DNA of 8,954 nucleotides, taken from positions 1 through 8,954 of the forward strand of contig JAOZPL010000066.1 in the NCBI GenBank assembly GCA_029932795.1, in the 5' to 3' direction. Below, one piece after another: positions 1 to 6,162 of this stretch. The translations under genes were made by a program, and so were the position numbers. Source of the stretch: Candidatus Zixiibacteriota bacterium. GTDB taxonomy: Bacteria > Zixibacteria > MSB-5A5 > GN15 > FEB-12. Under the pieces are notes generated by a model. It saw only the letters and a program-made list of their open reading frames with translations. It ran no database searches and was not told where the DNA came from. Every line of letters starts with the position of its first letter. The stretch's first letter is position 1.

Positions 1-1
1 C

Positions 2-901
2 ACTGTCGAGGCTATTCTTCACAGTGGCGCTACTCCGGTTTTCGCCGACATCGATCCTGCGACACTCAATATCGATCCTGATGAGGCAAGCCTGATGATT
101 ACAGACAGGTCGGTATGCATCCTTCCGGTTGATATCGCGGGCCACCCGGCTGAATACAACCGACTGAGGAGGATAAGCAGGGAGCGTGGAATCTCGCTGA
201 TTGCCGATGCTTCGCATTCGTTCGGCGCGACATACGGGGGCAAGTCGGTGGCGAGAATTGCCGATGCTGCAGTGTTGTCTTTTCATGCCACCAAGAATCT
301 CACCTGCGGCGAGGGTGGGATGGTTCTCTCCCGATCCAGGCCCCTTATCGACAGGATCAGGCTGCTTTCTCTGCACGCTATGAGCGCCGGTGCTTATGAG
401 CGACGTGCGAAAAAAAAGTGGCTATATGATGTGGATGAACTGGGATTCAAGGCGAACCTGTCGGACGTGCACGCGTCAATCGGGCTGGGGCAGCTTGCCG
501 TTTTCGAAAAGAATCAGGCCAGACGCGCCGCAATTGCCGAACGGTATTTGACTAATCTCTCGTCTCTTGCCGAGTACATTGATCCGCCGCACGTGGCAAA
601 GGGAGTGAAACATGCGTGGCATCTCTTCATTATCCGGCTGCATCTGTCTCACCTCAGGATTGACCGGGACAAGTTCATTAGATTGATGGCGCAACGGGAT
701 ATTGAGTGTGGTGTACATTTTAGACCGATCTTTGAGCTGTCGTTCTACCGGCAACTGGGTGTGTCAGCGCAGCATTTCCCGAATGCCGCTTACGCTGGCC
801 GCCGGGTGGTGTCGCTTCCGATGTATCCCGAGCTCAAACTCCATCAGGTCGATTACGTCTGCGAGCAGATCGCCGCTATCGTCAGGCGTCATGGGCGATA
901 G
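2..901 (+). CDS. DegT/DnrJ/EryC1/StrS-family sugar aminotransferase, 5'-truncated by window edge
   Basis: PLP-dependent aminotransferase of the family that aminates keto sugars on nucleotides (UDP-4-keto or 3-keto sugars) for surface polysaccharides or antibiotics. The frame is open from base 2, giving 299 residues. The family is usually about 370-400 residues, so roughly 80-90 N-terminal residues lie outside the window; the ATG at 95 is internal. Visible hallmarks: a VFADIDP stretch near the edge; ADASHSFG, whose Asp (206-208) should contact the PLP nitrogen; and SFHATKNLTCGEGGM, whose Lys (293-295) should form the internal aldimine. Further on are the NLSDVHASIGLGQL helix, a KHAWHLF strand, and the C-terminal GVHFRP and FPNAAYAGRRVVSLPMYP segments typical of ArnB/PseC/WecE relatives. 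The exact sugar substrate cannot be read from sequence, and no sugar-pathway partner lies downstream. Family call is secure; substrate is unknown. Confidence 0.93.
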   Translation, partial: TVEAILHSGATPVFADIDPATLNIDPDEASLMITDRSVCILPVDIAGHPAEYNRLRRISRERGISLIADASHSFGATYGGKSVARIADAAVLSFHATKNLTCGEGGMVLSRSRPLIDRIRLLSLHAMSAGAYERRAKKKWLYDVDELGFKANLSDVHASIGLGQLAVFEKNQARRAAIAERYLTNLSSLAEYIDPPHVAKGVKHAWHLFIIRLHLSHLRIDRDKFIRLMAQRDIECGVHFRPIFELSFYRQLGVSAQHFPNAAYAGRRVVSLPMYPELKLHQVDYVCEQIAAIVRRHGR

Positions 902-932
902 ACGCTGCCGTCCTCAGATGGCATGGGCGGTC

Positions 933-961
933 TTGTCTCAATCGGGGGTTTTTTGTATTTT
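933..961 (+). promoter_or_regulatory. Candidate sigma70-type promoter abutting the GTPase start
   Basis: TTGTCT (933-938) and TATTTT (956-961) are separated by 17 nt, each matching 4 of 6 consensus bases. The expected transcription start falls within a base or two of the ATG at 967, so the message could be leaderless. No Shine-Dalgarno fits: AAGG at 962-965 is only one base from the ATG. This is pattern matching only. Confidence 0.35.
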
Positions 962-966
962 AAGGC

Positions 967-1962
967 ATGCCGGCGAACCTTCCGCCAGATTACTACCAGC
1001 TGGAGCGTGAGTTCCGGGCCGAAAAGGAGCCTCGCGAGAAGCTCAGGCTGGCCCGGGAGCTTCTGGCGCTCATGCCCAAGCACAAGGGGACCGACAAGCT
1101 CCAGGCTGATCTGAAATCGAAGATATCCAAGCTGAAGAAGACAATCGAAGGCGGAGAAAAGAGGCATGGCGCGCGGGTGGCCACCGCTCACGATCATATA
1201 CCCCCCGAAGGAGCCGGGCAGATTGTTTTGATCGGCCCGCCCAACAGCGGAAAGTCGTCATTGGTGGACAACCTCACCAACGCCAAACCGCTCGTGGCTG
1301 ATTACCCGTACACCACTCGTGAGCCGCTGGCTGCCATGATGACATTTGAGACTATCCAGCTTCAACTGATTGACACCCCGCCTATCTCGGAGGAGCTGTA
1401 TGAGCCGTACATGTCCAACCTCATTCGCAGCGCCAATTTGATTGTGCTTGTCTGTGATCTTGCCAACCCGGCGATGAGTGGTAATCTATCGGTGGTTCTC
1501 AGGAAGCTGGAAGAAAAGCGTATTATTCTGAAACCGGAGTTTGAAGCCCAGCCGGACGATCCGCGTTTTAGTGTCAAGAAAACGATACTTGCGGCGCACA
1601 AGGCATACGACGACGAATCAGGTACCAAACGGGCGGATCTGTCCAAGATTTTCCCCAATTACAGGATTTATCCGACCTCGATACTCGATGAGGACTCACT
1701 GGCAGCGTTGAAACAGGGTATGTTTGAAGCGCTGAATATCATTCGCGTGTACACCAAGCAGATCGGCAAAGAGGTGGAACTGGTGGACCCGGTGATTATT
1801 CCGGTAGGCGGGACAGTGGAGGAGGCTGCAACCGCAATCCATAAGGACTTTGCGCAGAAACTGAAGTTTGCCAAGGTGTGGGGGCACCACACCTTCGACG
1901 GGCAGCGTGTGCAGCGGGATTACCGGCTTTACGATGGTGATATTGTTGAGTTTCATATCTGA
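967..1962 (+). CDS. Obg/DRG-like GTPase with C-terminal TGS domain
   Basis: A 331-residue P-loop GTPase of the TRAFAC Obg/DRG branch. Order: a charged helical N-terminus (about 1-60) with the MPKHKGTDKLQADL signature; the P-loop GPPNSGKSSL (90-99); switch I YPYTTREP (113-120); a G3-position DTPP (136-139); and a TGS domain (about 260-331) ending IIPVGGTVEEAA...YDGDIVEFHI, which is typical of TGS. TGS domains often bind RNA or nucleotides, so a ribosome- or translation-linked role is plausible but inferred. G3 lacks the usual glycine (DxPG to DTPP), and the G4 region reads AAHKAYD (209-215) in place of NKxD, so nucleotide specificity may be relaxed. The ATG at 967 is chosen because MPANL...PKHKGTDKL is how I remember this family beginning. 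No Shine-Dalgarno is evident. It starts 65 bp after the aminotransferase with no visible functional link. Confidence 0.88.
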   Translation: MPANLPPDYYQLEREFRAEKEPREKLRLARELLALMPKHKGTDKLQADLKSKISKLKKTIEGGEKRHGARVATAHDHIPPEGAGQIVLIGPPNSGKSSLVDNLTNAKPLVADYPYTTREPLAAMMTFETIQLQLIDTPPISEELYEPYMSNLIRSANLIVLVCDLANPAMSGNLSVVLRKLEEKRIILKPEFEAQPDDPRFSVKKTILAAHKAYDDESGTKRADLSKIFPNYRIYPTSILDEDSLAALKQGMFEALNIIRVYTKQIGKEVELVDPVIIPVGGTVEEAATAIHKDFAQKLKFAKVWGHHTFDGQRVQRDYRLYDGDIVEFHI

Positions 1963-1987
1963 TGCTGTGCGGTGCCCAACCATTCCA

Positions 1988-2016
1988 TTATCACGTCGCG
2001 TGCAGTTACTTATAAC
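1988..2016 (+). promoter_or_regulatory. Candidate promoter before the membrane-protein gene
   Basis: TTATCA (1988-1993), a 17-nt spacer, then TATAAC (2011-2016), matching 4/6 and 5/6 of consensus. The predicted start near 2023 would give a roughly 30-nt leader carrying AGGGGGAAG (2032-2040) before the GTG at 2052. Unsupported beyond the match. Confidence 0.35.
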
Positions 2017-2051
2017 TTGACTTTATTCGTCAGGGGGAAGACATTTAGCCC

Positions 2052-3203
2052 GTGGAACCAAAGCCCCATTTCAATTTTATAGATGTTCTCCGGGCGCCGG
2101 CGCGGGCGCTTTCCGCCAAGCAGATTCTCTGCATGACTCTCTTTCTGATTGTAGCGCTGGCGGTCTATGACCTGTTTGTGTATATCGCATTCGCTGTCGA
2201 TGGCCAGCCGCTGGGGCCGGTCTTCTCCGCGTATGGTTTCTTTCCCTTTGTAGCCATCGCTTTCGGGTCGGTCTGGGCGTGGGTGGTCTTTGGTGTCGGT
2301 GCGGTTCTGGCGGTGTTTGCCCTCATGCTGGGGTTTTTCGCAGTGGCGGCTATCAATATCGAAGCGGTACGCGGCAACCGGTTTCTCTCGGCTGCTCAGG
2401 CGATCCGGTTCGCAATCAGGAGATTCACCCAGCTTTTCCTCTCCGAGCTGGCCATTGTTCTTTTTGTCGCCTTTATCGTGCTGCTGTTCTTCCTGCTGGG
2501 AGTTGTCAGCCGTCTGCCGTATGTGGGCGAATGGCTCTATACGATACTGTTCGTGATCCCCAATTTCATTATCGCGCTGTTTTCGGTCTTTATCGTATTC
2601 GTATTCACGTTGACGATCCTGTTGTTGCCGGCGGTGGCTGCGGCTGAACGCCACGGCGAGACATTCACAGCCATTCTGGAAACATTCTCCACCATCATCC
2701 GGCAGCCGTTCCGGTGGGCGGGCTATACACTCTATTCGCTGCTGGCGGCCAAAGTCTGCAGCTTCATCTATGCCTACTTTTGCTATCGGGCGGTGCAGTT
2801 TTTGACCTGGTCGGTATCGCTGGGGGGCGGGACGAAGATAGAGCGGCTGGTTAAAGCCGGTCTGGGGCACCTGCCGGTTCGATCTGATATTGTCCACGAG
2901 GTCTTCAATTTCTTCCCGGGTGTGGATTTTGGCGTCTCGCTGGCGCCGTGGATGCGGCTCGGCTCGAAAGCGGCGGTCTCGTATCTCATGGCGTTCATGC
3001 TCTTTGTCGTCTTTGCCACTATTCTCGGTTACATGCTGGCGATAGTCGCCGCTGCCCAGGCGCGGGGGTATATCGCCCTGCGCTACATCAAGGACAAGCA
3101 CAACATCGCCGAAGAAGACTCCCTCTTTTTCAAGGAAGAGCATGTGAACCCGGAGGTGGAGGTGGAGAGCTCGGAGAACTCATCTGGGCTGTCGGTAAAC
3201 TAA
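2052..3203 (+). CDS. Conserved multi-pass inner-membrane protein, function unknown
   Basis: A 383-residue protein that I do not recognise by function. After a soluble N-terminus with a FIDVLRAPARAL motif (about 9-20), hydrophobic stretches suggest six to eight membrane segments: about 26-48, one or two within 62-101, 131-152, two within 162-194, 224-248 and 308-335. The RGNRFLSAAQAIRFAIRR stretch (107-124) is a basic amphipathic loop between segments. The C-terminus (about 345-383) is acidic and Ser/Glu-rich, probably a cytoplasmic tail. The GTG at 2052 is the only sensible start: an in-frame TAG lies at 2046-2048 and the next Met is inside the first membrane segment. A purine-rich AGGGGGA sits somewhat far upstream (2032-2038). 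An antisense frame is open over nearly the whole gene, but the hydrophobic sense product is the believable one. It lies between a GTPase and panC with gaps on both sides, so context gives no function. Confidence 0.75.
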   Translation: MEPKPHFNFIDVLRAPARALSAKQILCMTLFLIVALAVYDLFVYIAFAVDGQPLGPVFSAYGFFPFVAIAFGSVWAWVVFGVGAVLAVFALMLGFFAVAAINIEAVRGNRFLSAAQAIRFAIRRFTQLFLSELAIVLFVAFIVLLFFLLGVVSRLPYVGEWLYTILFVIPNFIIALFSVFIVFVFTLTILLLPAVAAAERHGETFTAILETFSTIIRQPFRWAGYTLYSLLAAKVCSFIYAYFCYRAVQFLTWSVSLGGGTKIERLVKAGLGHLPVRSDIVHEVFNFFPGVDFGVSLAPWMRLGSKAAVSYLMAFMLFVVFATILGYMLAIVAAAQARGYIALRYIKDKHNIAEEDSLFFKEEHVNPEVEVESSENSSGLSVN

Positions 3204-3301
3204 CAGAAGGTTAATATCAACCTCTCATTAGACACAGCGAGGGTAACAATCCAGCCAGATCGGAAACCTTGTCTTTAGGGAACATCCGTCATCAAAATAC
3301 C

Positions 3302-4147
3302 ATGCAAACCATCCGCTCCATAAAGGGAATGCAAGCCGCTTCGCGGAAGCTGGCCCGGCAGGGGAAAGGAATCGGGTTGGTGCCGACCATGGGGTATCTG
3401 CACGAGGGGCACCTGGCGCTTATCCGCCGGGCAAAAAAAGCAGCCGATGTTGTGGTGGTCAGCATTTTCGTCAACCCGGCCCAGTTTGCACCGAATGAAG
3501 ACTTCAAGAGATACCCGCGAGATGAAAAAGGGGATATGCGAAAGATCAAGTCCGCAGGCGGCGACATTGTCTTTATTCCCAGGACAAACGATATCTATCC
3601 GGACGACTTTCAGACATATGTCACAGTCGAAAAGCTGACCAAAAAGCTTGAAGGGAAATCTCGCCCGACCCACTTCCGGGGAGTCACCACTGTTGTCGCC
3701 AAGCTATTTAATATCATCCGGCCTGATGTGGCGGTGTTCGGCATGAAGGACTACCAGCAGGCGGTTGTGTTAAGGCAGATGATGCGCGATCTGGGTTATC
3801 CGATCAAGTTCATCGTGGCGCCGACTGTCCGGGAAAAAGACGGCCTGGCTATGTCCTCGCGGAACCGCTATTTTGATGATATCGGCCGCTGGGAGGCGGT
3901 CTGCCTGTACTACGCGCTGAGAACCGCCAGAGAGATGGTCAAGGGAGGAGTTGATGATCCCAAGCTGGTCAAGAGGGAGATGACTGCAGTCATCAGGAGC
4001 AACTGCCCCTCGGCGCAAGTTGACTACATTGCTTTCACGGAGTTCTGGACTCTGACGTCGGTGCGAAAGATTGACCGAAACACAGTCTGTTCGCTGGCGG
4101 TCCGGGTGCATGATGTCCGGCTGATCGACAACATGCGGCTGTGCTGA
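3302..4147 (+). CDS. panC: Pantothenate synthetase (pantoate--beta-alanine ligase)
   Basis: A cytosolic enzyme that joins (R)-pantoate and beta-alanine using ATP, through a pantoyl-adenylate, to make pantothenate for coenzyme A. The product is 281 residues from this start, the normal PanC length. Signatures in order: LVPTMGYLHEGH, carrying the HxGH nucleotide-binding motif; VSIFVNPAQFAPNEDF; RYPRD; the HFRGV.TVVAKLFNI block; FGMKDYQQ (usually GxKDYQQ); and AMSSRNRY, the KMSKS-equivalent loop. The open frame reaches back to a TTG at 3269, but ATG 3302 starts at the usual point (MQTI.SIK) and neither site has a good Shine-Dalgarno. panD follows after 174 bp, so the two consecutive enzymes of the beta-alanine branch are adjacent, though panD appears to have its own promoters. 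panB is not in the window. Confidence 0.96.
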   Translation: MQTIRSIKGMQAASRKLARQGKGIGLVPTMGYLHEGHLALIRRAKKAADVVVVSIFVNPAQFAPNEDFKRYPRDEKGDMRKIKSAGGDIVFIPRTNDIYPDDFQTYVTVEKLTKKLEGKSRPTHFRGVTTVVAKLFNIIRPDVAVFGMKDYQQAVVLRQMMRDLGYPIKFIVAPTVREKDGLAMSSRNRYFDDIGRWEAVCLYYALRTAREMVKGGVDDPKLVKREMTAVIRSNCPSAQVDYIAFTEFWTLTSVRKIDRNTVCSLAVRVHDVRLIDNMRLC

Positions 4148-4197
4148 TGAAGTTAAGCCTTATGCAATGCCTTTACAGGAAATCATCACGGAACCTT

Positions 4198-4225
4198 TTG
4201 ACGCAGAATATATTAGCTTTATACT
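4198..4225 (+). promoter_or_regulatory. Upstream promoter (P1) of panD
   Basis: TTGACG (4198-4203), a 16-nt spacer, then TATACT (4220-4225); each hexamer matches 5 of 6 consensus bases. Predicted start is about 4232, giving a leader of about 90 nt before panD. With the element at 4254-4281 it forms a tandem pair whose -35 boxes are 56 bp apart. Confidence 0.5.
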
Positions 4226-4253
4226 CTGGTTTCGACACTGGTCGCCAAAACCC

Positions 4254-4281
4254 TTGACCAAAAGGTGGAATTCAGTATATT
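4254..4281 (+). promoter_or_regulatory. Downstream promoter (P2) of panD
   Basis: TTGACC (4254-4259), a 16-nt spacer, then TATATT (4276-4281), again 5/6 and 5/6. Predicted start is about 4288, leaving a leader of about 34 nt with AAAAGG (4313-4318) just before the ATG at 4322. This is one of the best promoter matches in the window. Confidence 0.55.
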
Positions 4282-4321
4282 GCCTTGGTTTTGATGCCGA
4301 GAGGCAGGTGTTAAAAGGCAA

Positions 4322-4675
4322 ATGCTGATAACGGTCTGCAAATCGAAGATTCACCGGGCGACGGTTACGGATTGCAATCTCGACTATGAGGGCTCAATCT
4401 CTATCGATGCTGACCTCATAAGACTGGCTGATCTGGTCCCGTACGAGAAGGTTCAGGTTCTCAATCTCAACAACGGCGAGCGGCTTGAAACTTACGTGAT
4501 AGAAGAAGAAGCCGGTAGCGGTATTGTTGCCCTCAATGGCGCGGCAGCCCGCAAAGGGGAAAAGGGTGACCTGGTGATCATTATCGGCTACGGCCAGATC
4601 GATAAGAGTGAAGCTGAGTGGCTCAAGCCGGTAGTCATTCGTGTTGATGGCAACAACAAACCGATAAAGCCCTAG
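4322..4675 (+). CDS. panD: Aspartate 1-decarboxylase proenzyme (pyruvoyl type)
   Basis: Decarboxylates L-aspartate to beta-alanine, the partner substrate of PanC. The 117-residue proenzyme is expected to cleave itself between Gly24 and Ser25 (YEG|S), leaving a beta chain and an alpha chain whose N-terminal Ser becomes the pyruvoyl cofactor. Key residues fall at the same numbers as I remember for the E. coli enzyme: Lys9, His11, Gly24, Ser25, Arg54 and Thr57-Tyr58 (NGERLETY), and Asn72-Gly73-Ala74-Ala75 in LNGAAA. Length is slightly shorter than E. coli PanD at the C-terminus, with all active-site parts present. The start is fixed by this register; AAGG at 4315-4318 is a close Shine-Dalgarno. 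The enzyme should be an active cytosolic tetramer. It lies downstream of panC behind two promoter-like elements. Confidence 0.97.
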   Translation: MLITVCKSKIHRATVTDCNLDYEGSISIDADLIRLADLVPYEKVQVLNLNNGERLETYVIEEEAGSGIVALNGAAARKGEKGDLVIIIGYGQIDKSEAEWLKPVVIRVDGNNKPIKP

Positions 4676-4712
4676 CATGTTCCCGTCTCCGTAAGGGGTT
4701 CTTTCAGAAAAC

Positions 4713-4717
4713 GAGGA
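4713..4717 (+). promoter_or_regulatory. Ribosome binding site fixing a TTG start
   Basis: GAGGA ends 5 nt before TTG 4723, within a longer GAGGAAG. It is one of the clearest Shine-Dalgarno sites in the window, and it supports the TTG start of the nucleotidyltransferase, for which no in-frame ATG exists before the catalytic loop. Confidence 0.7.
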
Positions 4718-4722
4718 AGCTG

Positions 4723-5466
4723 TTGACCAACAGGAAGGCTGCCATCGTTCTGGCTGCAGGCAAGGGGAAGCGGATGAAATCCGACCTTCCTAAAGTGCTG
4801 CATGAGATCAACCACCGCCCGATTATTACAATTCTGCTGGATACCCTGGTAAGTATGGATTTTGAACGCATTGTCGTGGTGGTTGGCTACGAGGGGGAGC
4901 AGGTCCGGCAGGCGCTGGCTGATTACCCGGTTGAGTTCGTCTGGCAGCATGAGCAGCGTGGCACCGGCCACGCTGTCATGTGCACGGGCGAACTAATGGA
5001 GGATTTTGAGGGTACAACTCTGGTGGCTGCCGGTGATGTTCCCTTTCTCTCGGCTTCAGCGATCGAAGAGCTTTTCGCAACACATAGAGCGACAGGAGCC
5101 GCAGCGACTTGTCTTTCGGCTGTTTTCGAGGACCCTTCCGGATATGGCCGGATTATTCGCGATGGCAATAGCGATAGGCTCAGAGAGATTGTGGAACACG
5201 AGGATGCTAATGAGGAGATTCGCGGCATCAGAGAGATAAACAGCGGCACGTTTTGCTTTGACAGTCGGCAATTGTTTGAATCCTTGCGGGAGGTTGGGGA
5301 TGATAATGCGCAGGGGGAATACTATTTGACAGACGTTGTTAAGATAATGTGTATCAGGAAGTTAACGGTTGCAGTTGTCAGGGCCAGGAGACCCGATGAG
5401 GTCAGGGGAATCAACTCTGCTGAGGAACTGGCCTATCTGGCTGAGAGGTTCGGCCGCCGGCTTTAG
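4723..5466 (+). CDS. UDP-N-acetylglucosamine pyrophosphorylase-type nucleotidyltransferase (GlmU N-domain only)
   Basis: A 247-residue sugar nucleotidyltransferase matching the N-terminal half of GlmU, which makes UDP-GlcNAc from UTP and GlcNAc-1-P for peptidoglycan and lipopolysaccharide. Signatures: LAAGKGKRMKSDLPKVLH (10-27), the nucleotide-binding loop; QRGTGHA (78-84); GDVPFL (104-109) with the metal-binding Asp105; GYGRI (140-144); VEHEDA (157-162); EINSGTF (171-177); NAQGEYYLTD (195-204); and RGINS (228-232) with the second metal ligand Asn231. The frame stops just after the point where bifunctional GlmU enters its left-handed beta-helix acetyltransferase domain, and no hexapeptide repeats occur downstream. 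So this is a one-domain enzyme by design or by loss, and glucosamine-1-P acetylation must be done elsewhere or the substrate differs. GlmU-type uridylyltransferase is the best call; another NDP-sugar substrate remains possible. Confidence 0.9.
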   Translation: MTNRKAAIVLAAGKGKRMKSDLPKVLHEINHRPIITILLDTLVSMDFERIVVVVGYEGEQVRQALADYPVEFVWQHEQRGTGHAVMCTGELMEDFEGTTLVAAGDVPFLSASAIEELFATHRATGAAATCLSAVFEDPSGYGRIIRDGNSDRLREIVEHEDANEEIRGIREINSGTFCFDSRQLFESLREVGDDNAQGEYYLTDVVKIMCIRKLTVAVVRARRPDEVRGINSAEELAYLAERFGRRL

Positions 5467-5479
5467 TGGTCAGCTTTTT
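5440..5479 (+). terminator. Weak candidate terminator at the end of the nucleotidyltransferase gene
   Basis: GCTGA (5440-5444) can pair with TCAGC (5470-5474), enclosing a GC-rich segment with GGCC and GCCGGC that may fold further, and five T residues follow (5475-5479). The outer stem is short and the loop long, so this is weak. The location, spanning the stop codon before a promoter-bearing gap, is suitable. Confidence 0.3.
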
Positions 5480-5529
5480 ATCGACTAATCCTGTGTTGAG
5501 ACGTTATAAGATTTAGGGGAGTGTTGTTG

Positions 5530-5592
5530 ATGCCGATAACGTATTATTGCGCATTTCATTTTTCGGTTGACGGAATGTTAAACCAGCGGTAG
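5530..5592 (+). CDS. Candidate 20-codon small ORF in the intergenic gap
   Basis: ATG 5530 to TAG 5590-5592 encodes 20 residues (MPITYYCAFHF... ending LNQR). AGGGGAG (5515-5521) sits 8 nt upstream, a better Shine-Dalgarno than most annotated genes here have. A TATAAG box (5505-5510) with TCGACT (5481-5486) 18 nt before it is promoter-like, but its start would fall on the Shine-Dalgarno itself. The better promoter for the next gene overlaps this ORF, which argues against it. No recognisable motif; it may be chance. Confidence 0.18.
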   Translation: MPITYYCAFHFSVDGMLNQR

Positions 5593-5595
5593 ATT
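5567..5595 (+). promoter_or_regulatory. Promoter of the secreted-protein gene
   Basis: TTGACG (5567-5572), a 17-nt spacer, then TAGATT (5590-5595), matching 5/6 and 4/6 of consensus with ideal spacing. The expected start near 5602 leaves a leader of about 18 nt before ATG 5620. This suggests the gene is transcribed separately from the nucleotidyltransferase upstream. Confidence 0.5.
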
Positions 5596-5619
5596 TGTAA
5601 GTGGACATGAGATAAATCA

Positions 5620-6099
5620 ATGAAGAAGACCATTGTTCTTGCAATAACAGTTTCCTTCCTCGGTGTTGCGGCAGTGGCTCAGCAGTCCGATGTGGCCGAC
5701 CTGAGGGAAACAGCCTCAGCGAATATGCTCGGTGCCAAACCTGCCCCCAGCCCGTTTTCGCTTCTTGACCCCTCCCGGATCAAGTGGTCACACAGCTATT
5801 CGATTTCGTTTTTCTCAGGGGGTAACCAATCCGGTTCGGCAGGTCTGTTGAGTTCGACCATGTTCTACGAGTTGTCACCCAGCCTGTCGCTCTCATTGAA
5901 TGTGGGGATTCTGCACGACGGTGGATATTTGTGGGGGTCTGGTAAGAATGAGGCCACGATACTTCCCGGCATTTCGCTGGATTATCATCCGTCGGAGAGA
6001 TTTCAGGTATTGTTGATTGTTCAGCGGTATAGCGGTGTGATGTCGCCGTACTTTTATCCTGGTTATCGGTCGTGGCGTCACCACGCATATCCATATTAA
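5620..6099 (+). CDS. Small secreted protein of unknown function, probably beta-rich
   Basis: A 159-residue protein that I do not recognise. It has a classical signal peptide: MKK, a hydrophobic core to about residue 17, and a likely signal peptidase I cut after AVA (20/21) before QQSDVADL. The mature part has alternating small, aromatic and polar residues (WSHSYSISFFSGG, STMFYELSPSLSLSLNVGIL, ILPGISLDYHPSERFQVLLIV), the look of amphipathic beta-strands in outer-membrane or surface proteins, though too short for a standard large barrel. The C-terminus is rich in Tyr, Pro, His and Arg (YFYPGYRSWRHHAYPY). It has its own promoter-like element and no strong Shine-Dalgarno (GAGAT at 5609-5613 is the nearest). 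Another reading frame is open across the 3' end to 6154 and encodes a strand-like tail, so a frameshift near the end cannot be excluded. Cell-envelope location is inferred. Confidence 0.65.
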   Translation: MKKTIVLAITVSFLGVAAVAQQSDVADLRETASANMLGAKPAPSPFSLLDPSRIKWSHSYSISFFSGGNQSGSAGLLSSTMFYELSPSLSLSLNVGILHDGGYLWGSGKNEATILPGISLDYHPSERFQVLLIVQRYSGVMSPYFYPGYRSWRHHAYPY

Positions 6100-6162
6100 A
6101 AAGGAGAAGAAGATCGAACTGAGAACCACTGTTAGTCACATATCCTTCCTGTAGTTTTTTGC

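Noticed and set aside
907..931. Hairpin after the aminotransferase as an intrinsic terminator
   Set aside because: A 7-bp stem with two G-U pairs can form, but the T-run (949-954) lies about 18 nt beyond it, too far for an intrinsic terminator.
2010..3143. Minus-strand ORF of 377 codons covering nearly the whole membrane-protein gene
   Set aside because: Its codons lie in exact register with the sense codons, so it stays open simply because the sense gene avoids TTA, CTA and TCA there. Its product is a low-complexity mix of Arg, Asp, Gln and His, while the sense product has clear membrane segments.
3208..3223. AGGTT/AACCT dyad after the membrane-protein gene as a terminator
   Set aside because: Only 5 bp, AT-rich, and not followed by T residues.
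3269..3298. TTGTCT/CAAAAT as a promoter for panC
   Set aside because: Weak hexamers with an 18-nt spacer, and the predicted start would fall inside the start codon region of panC, leaving no usable 5' end.
3269..3301. TTG start extending PanC by 11 residues
   Set aside because: The extension (MSLGNIRHQNT) is outside the family's normal N-terminus and has no good Shine-Dalgarno; ATG 3302 gives the usual 281-residue length.
4147..4257. 36-codon ORF overlapping the panC stop codon (TGATG)
   Set aside because: It has no Shine-Dalgarno and no recognisable motif, and it runs through promoter P1 and into the -35 box of P2.
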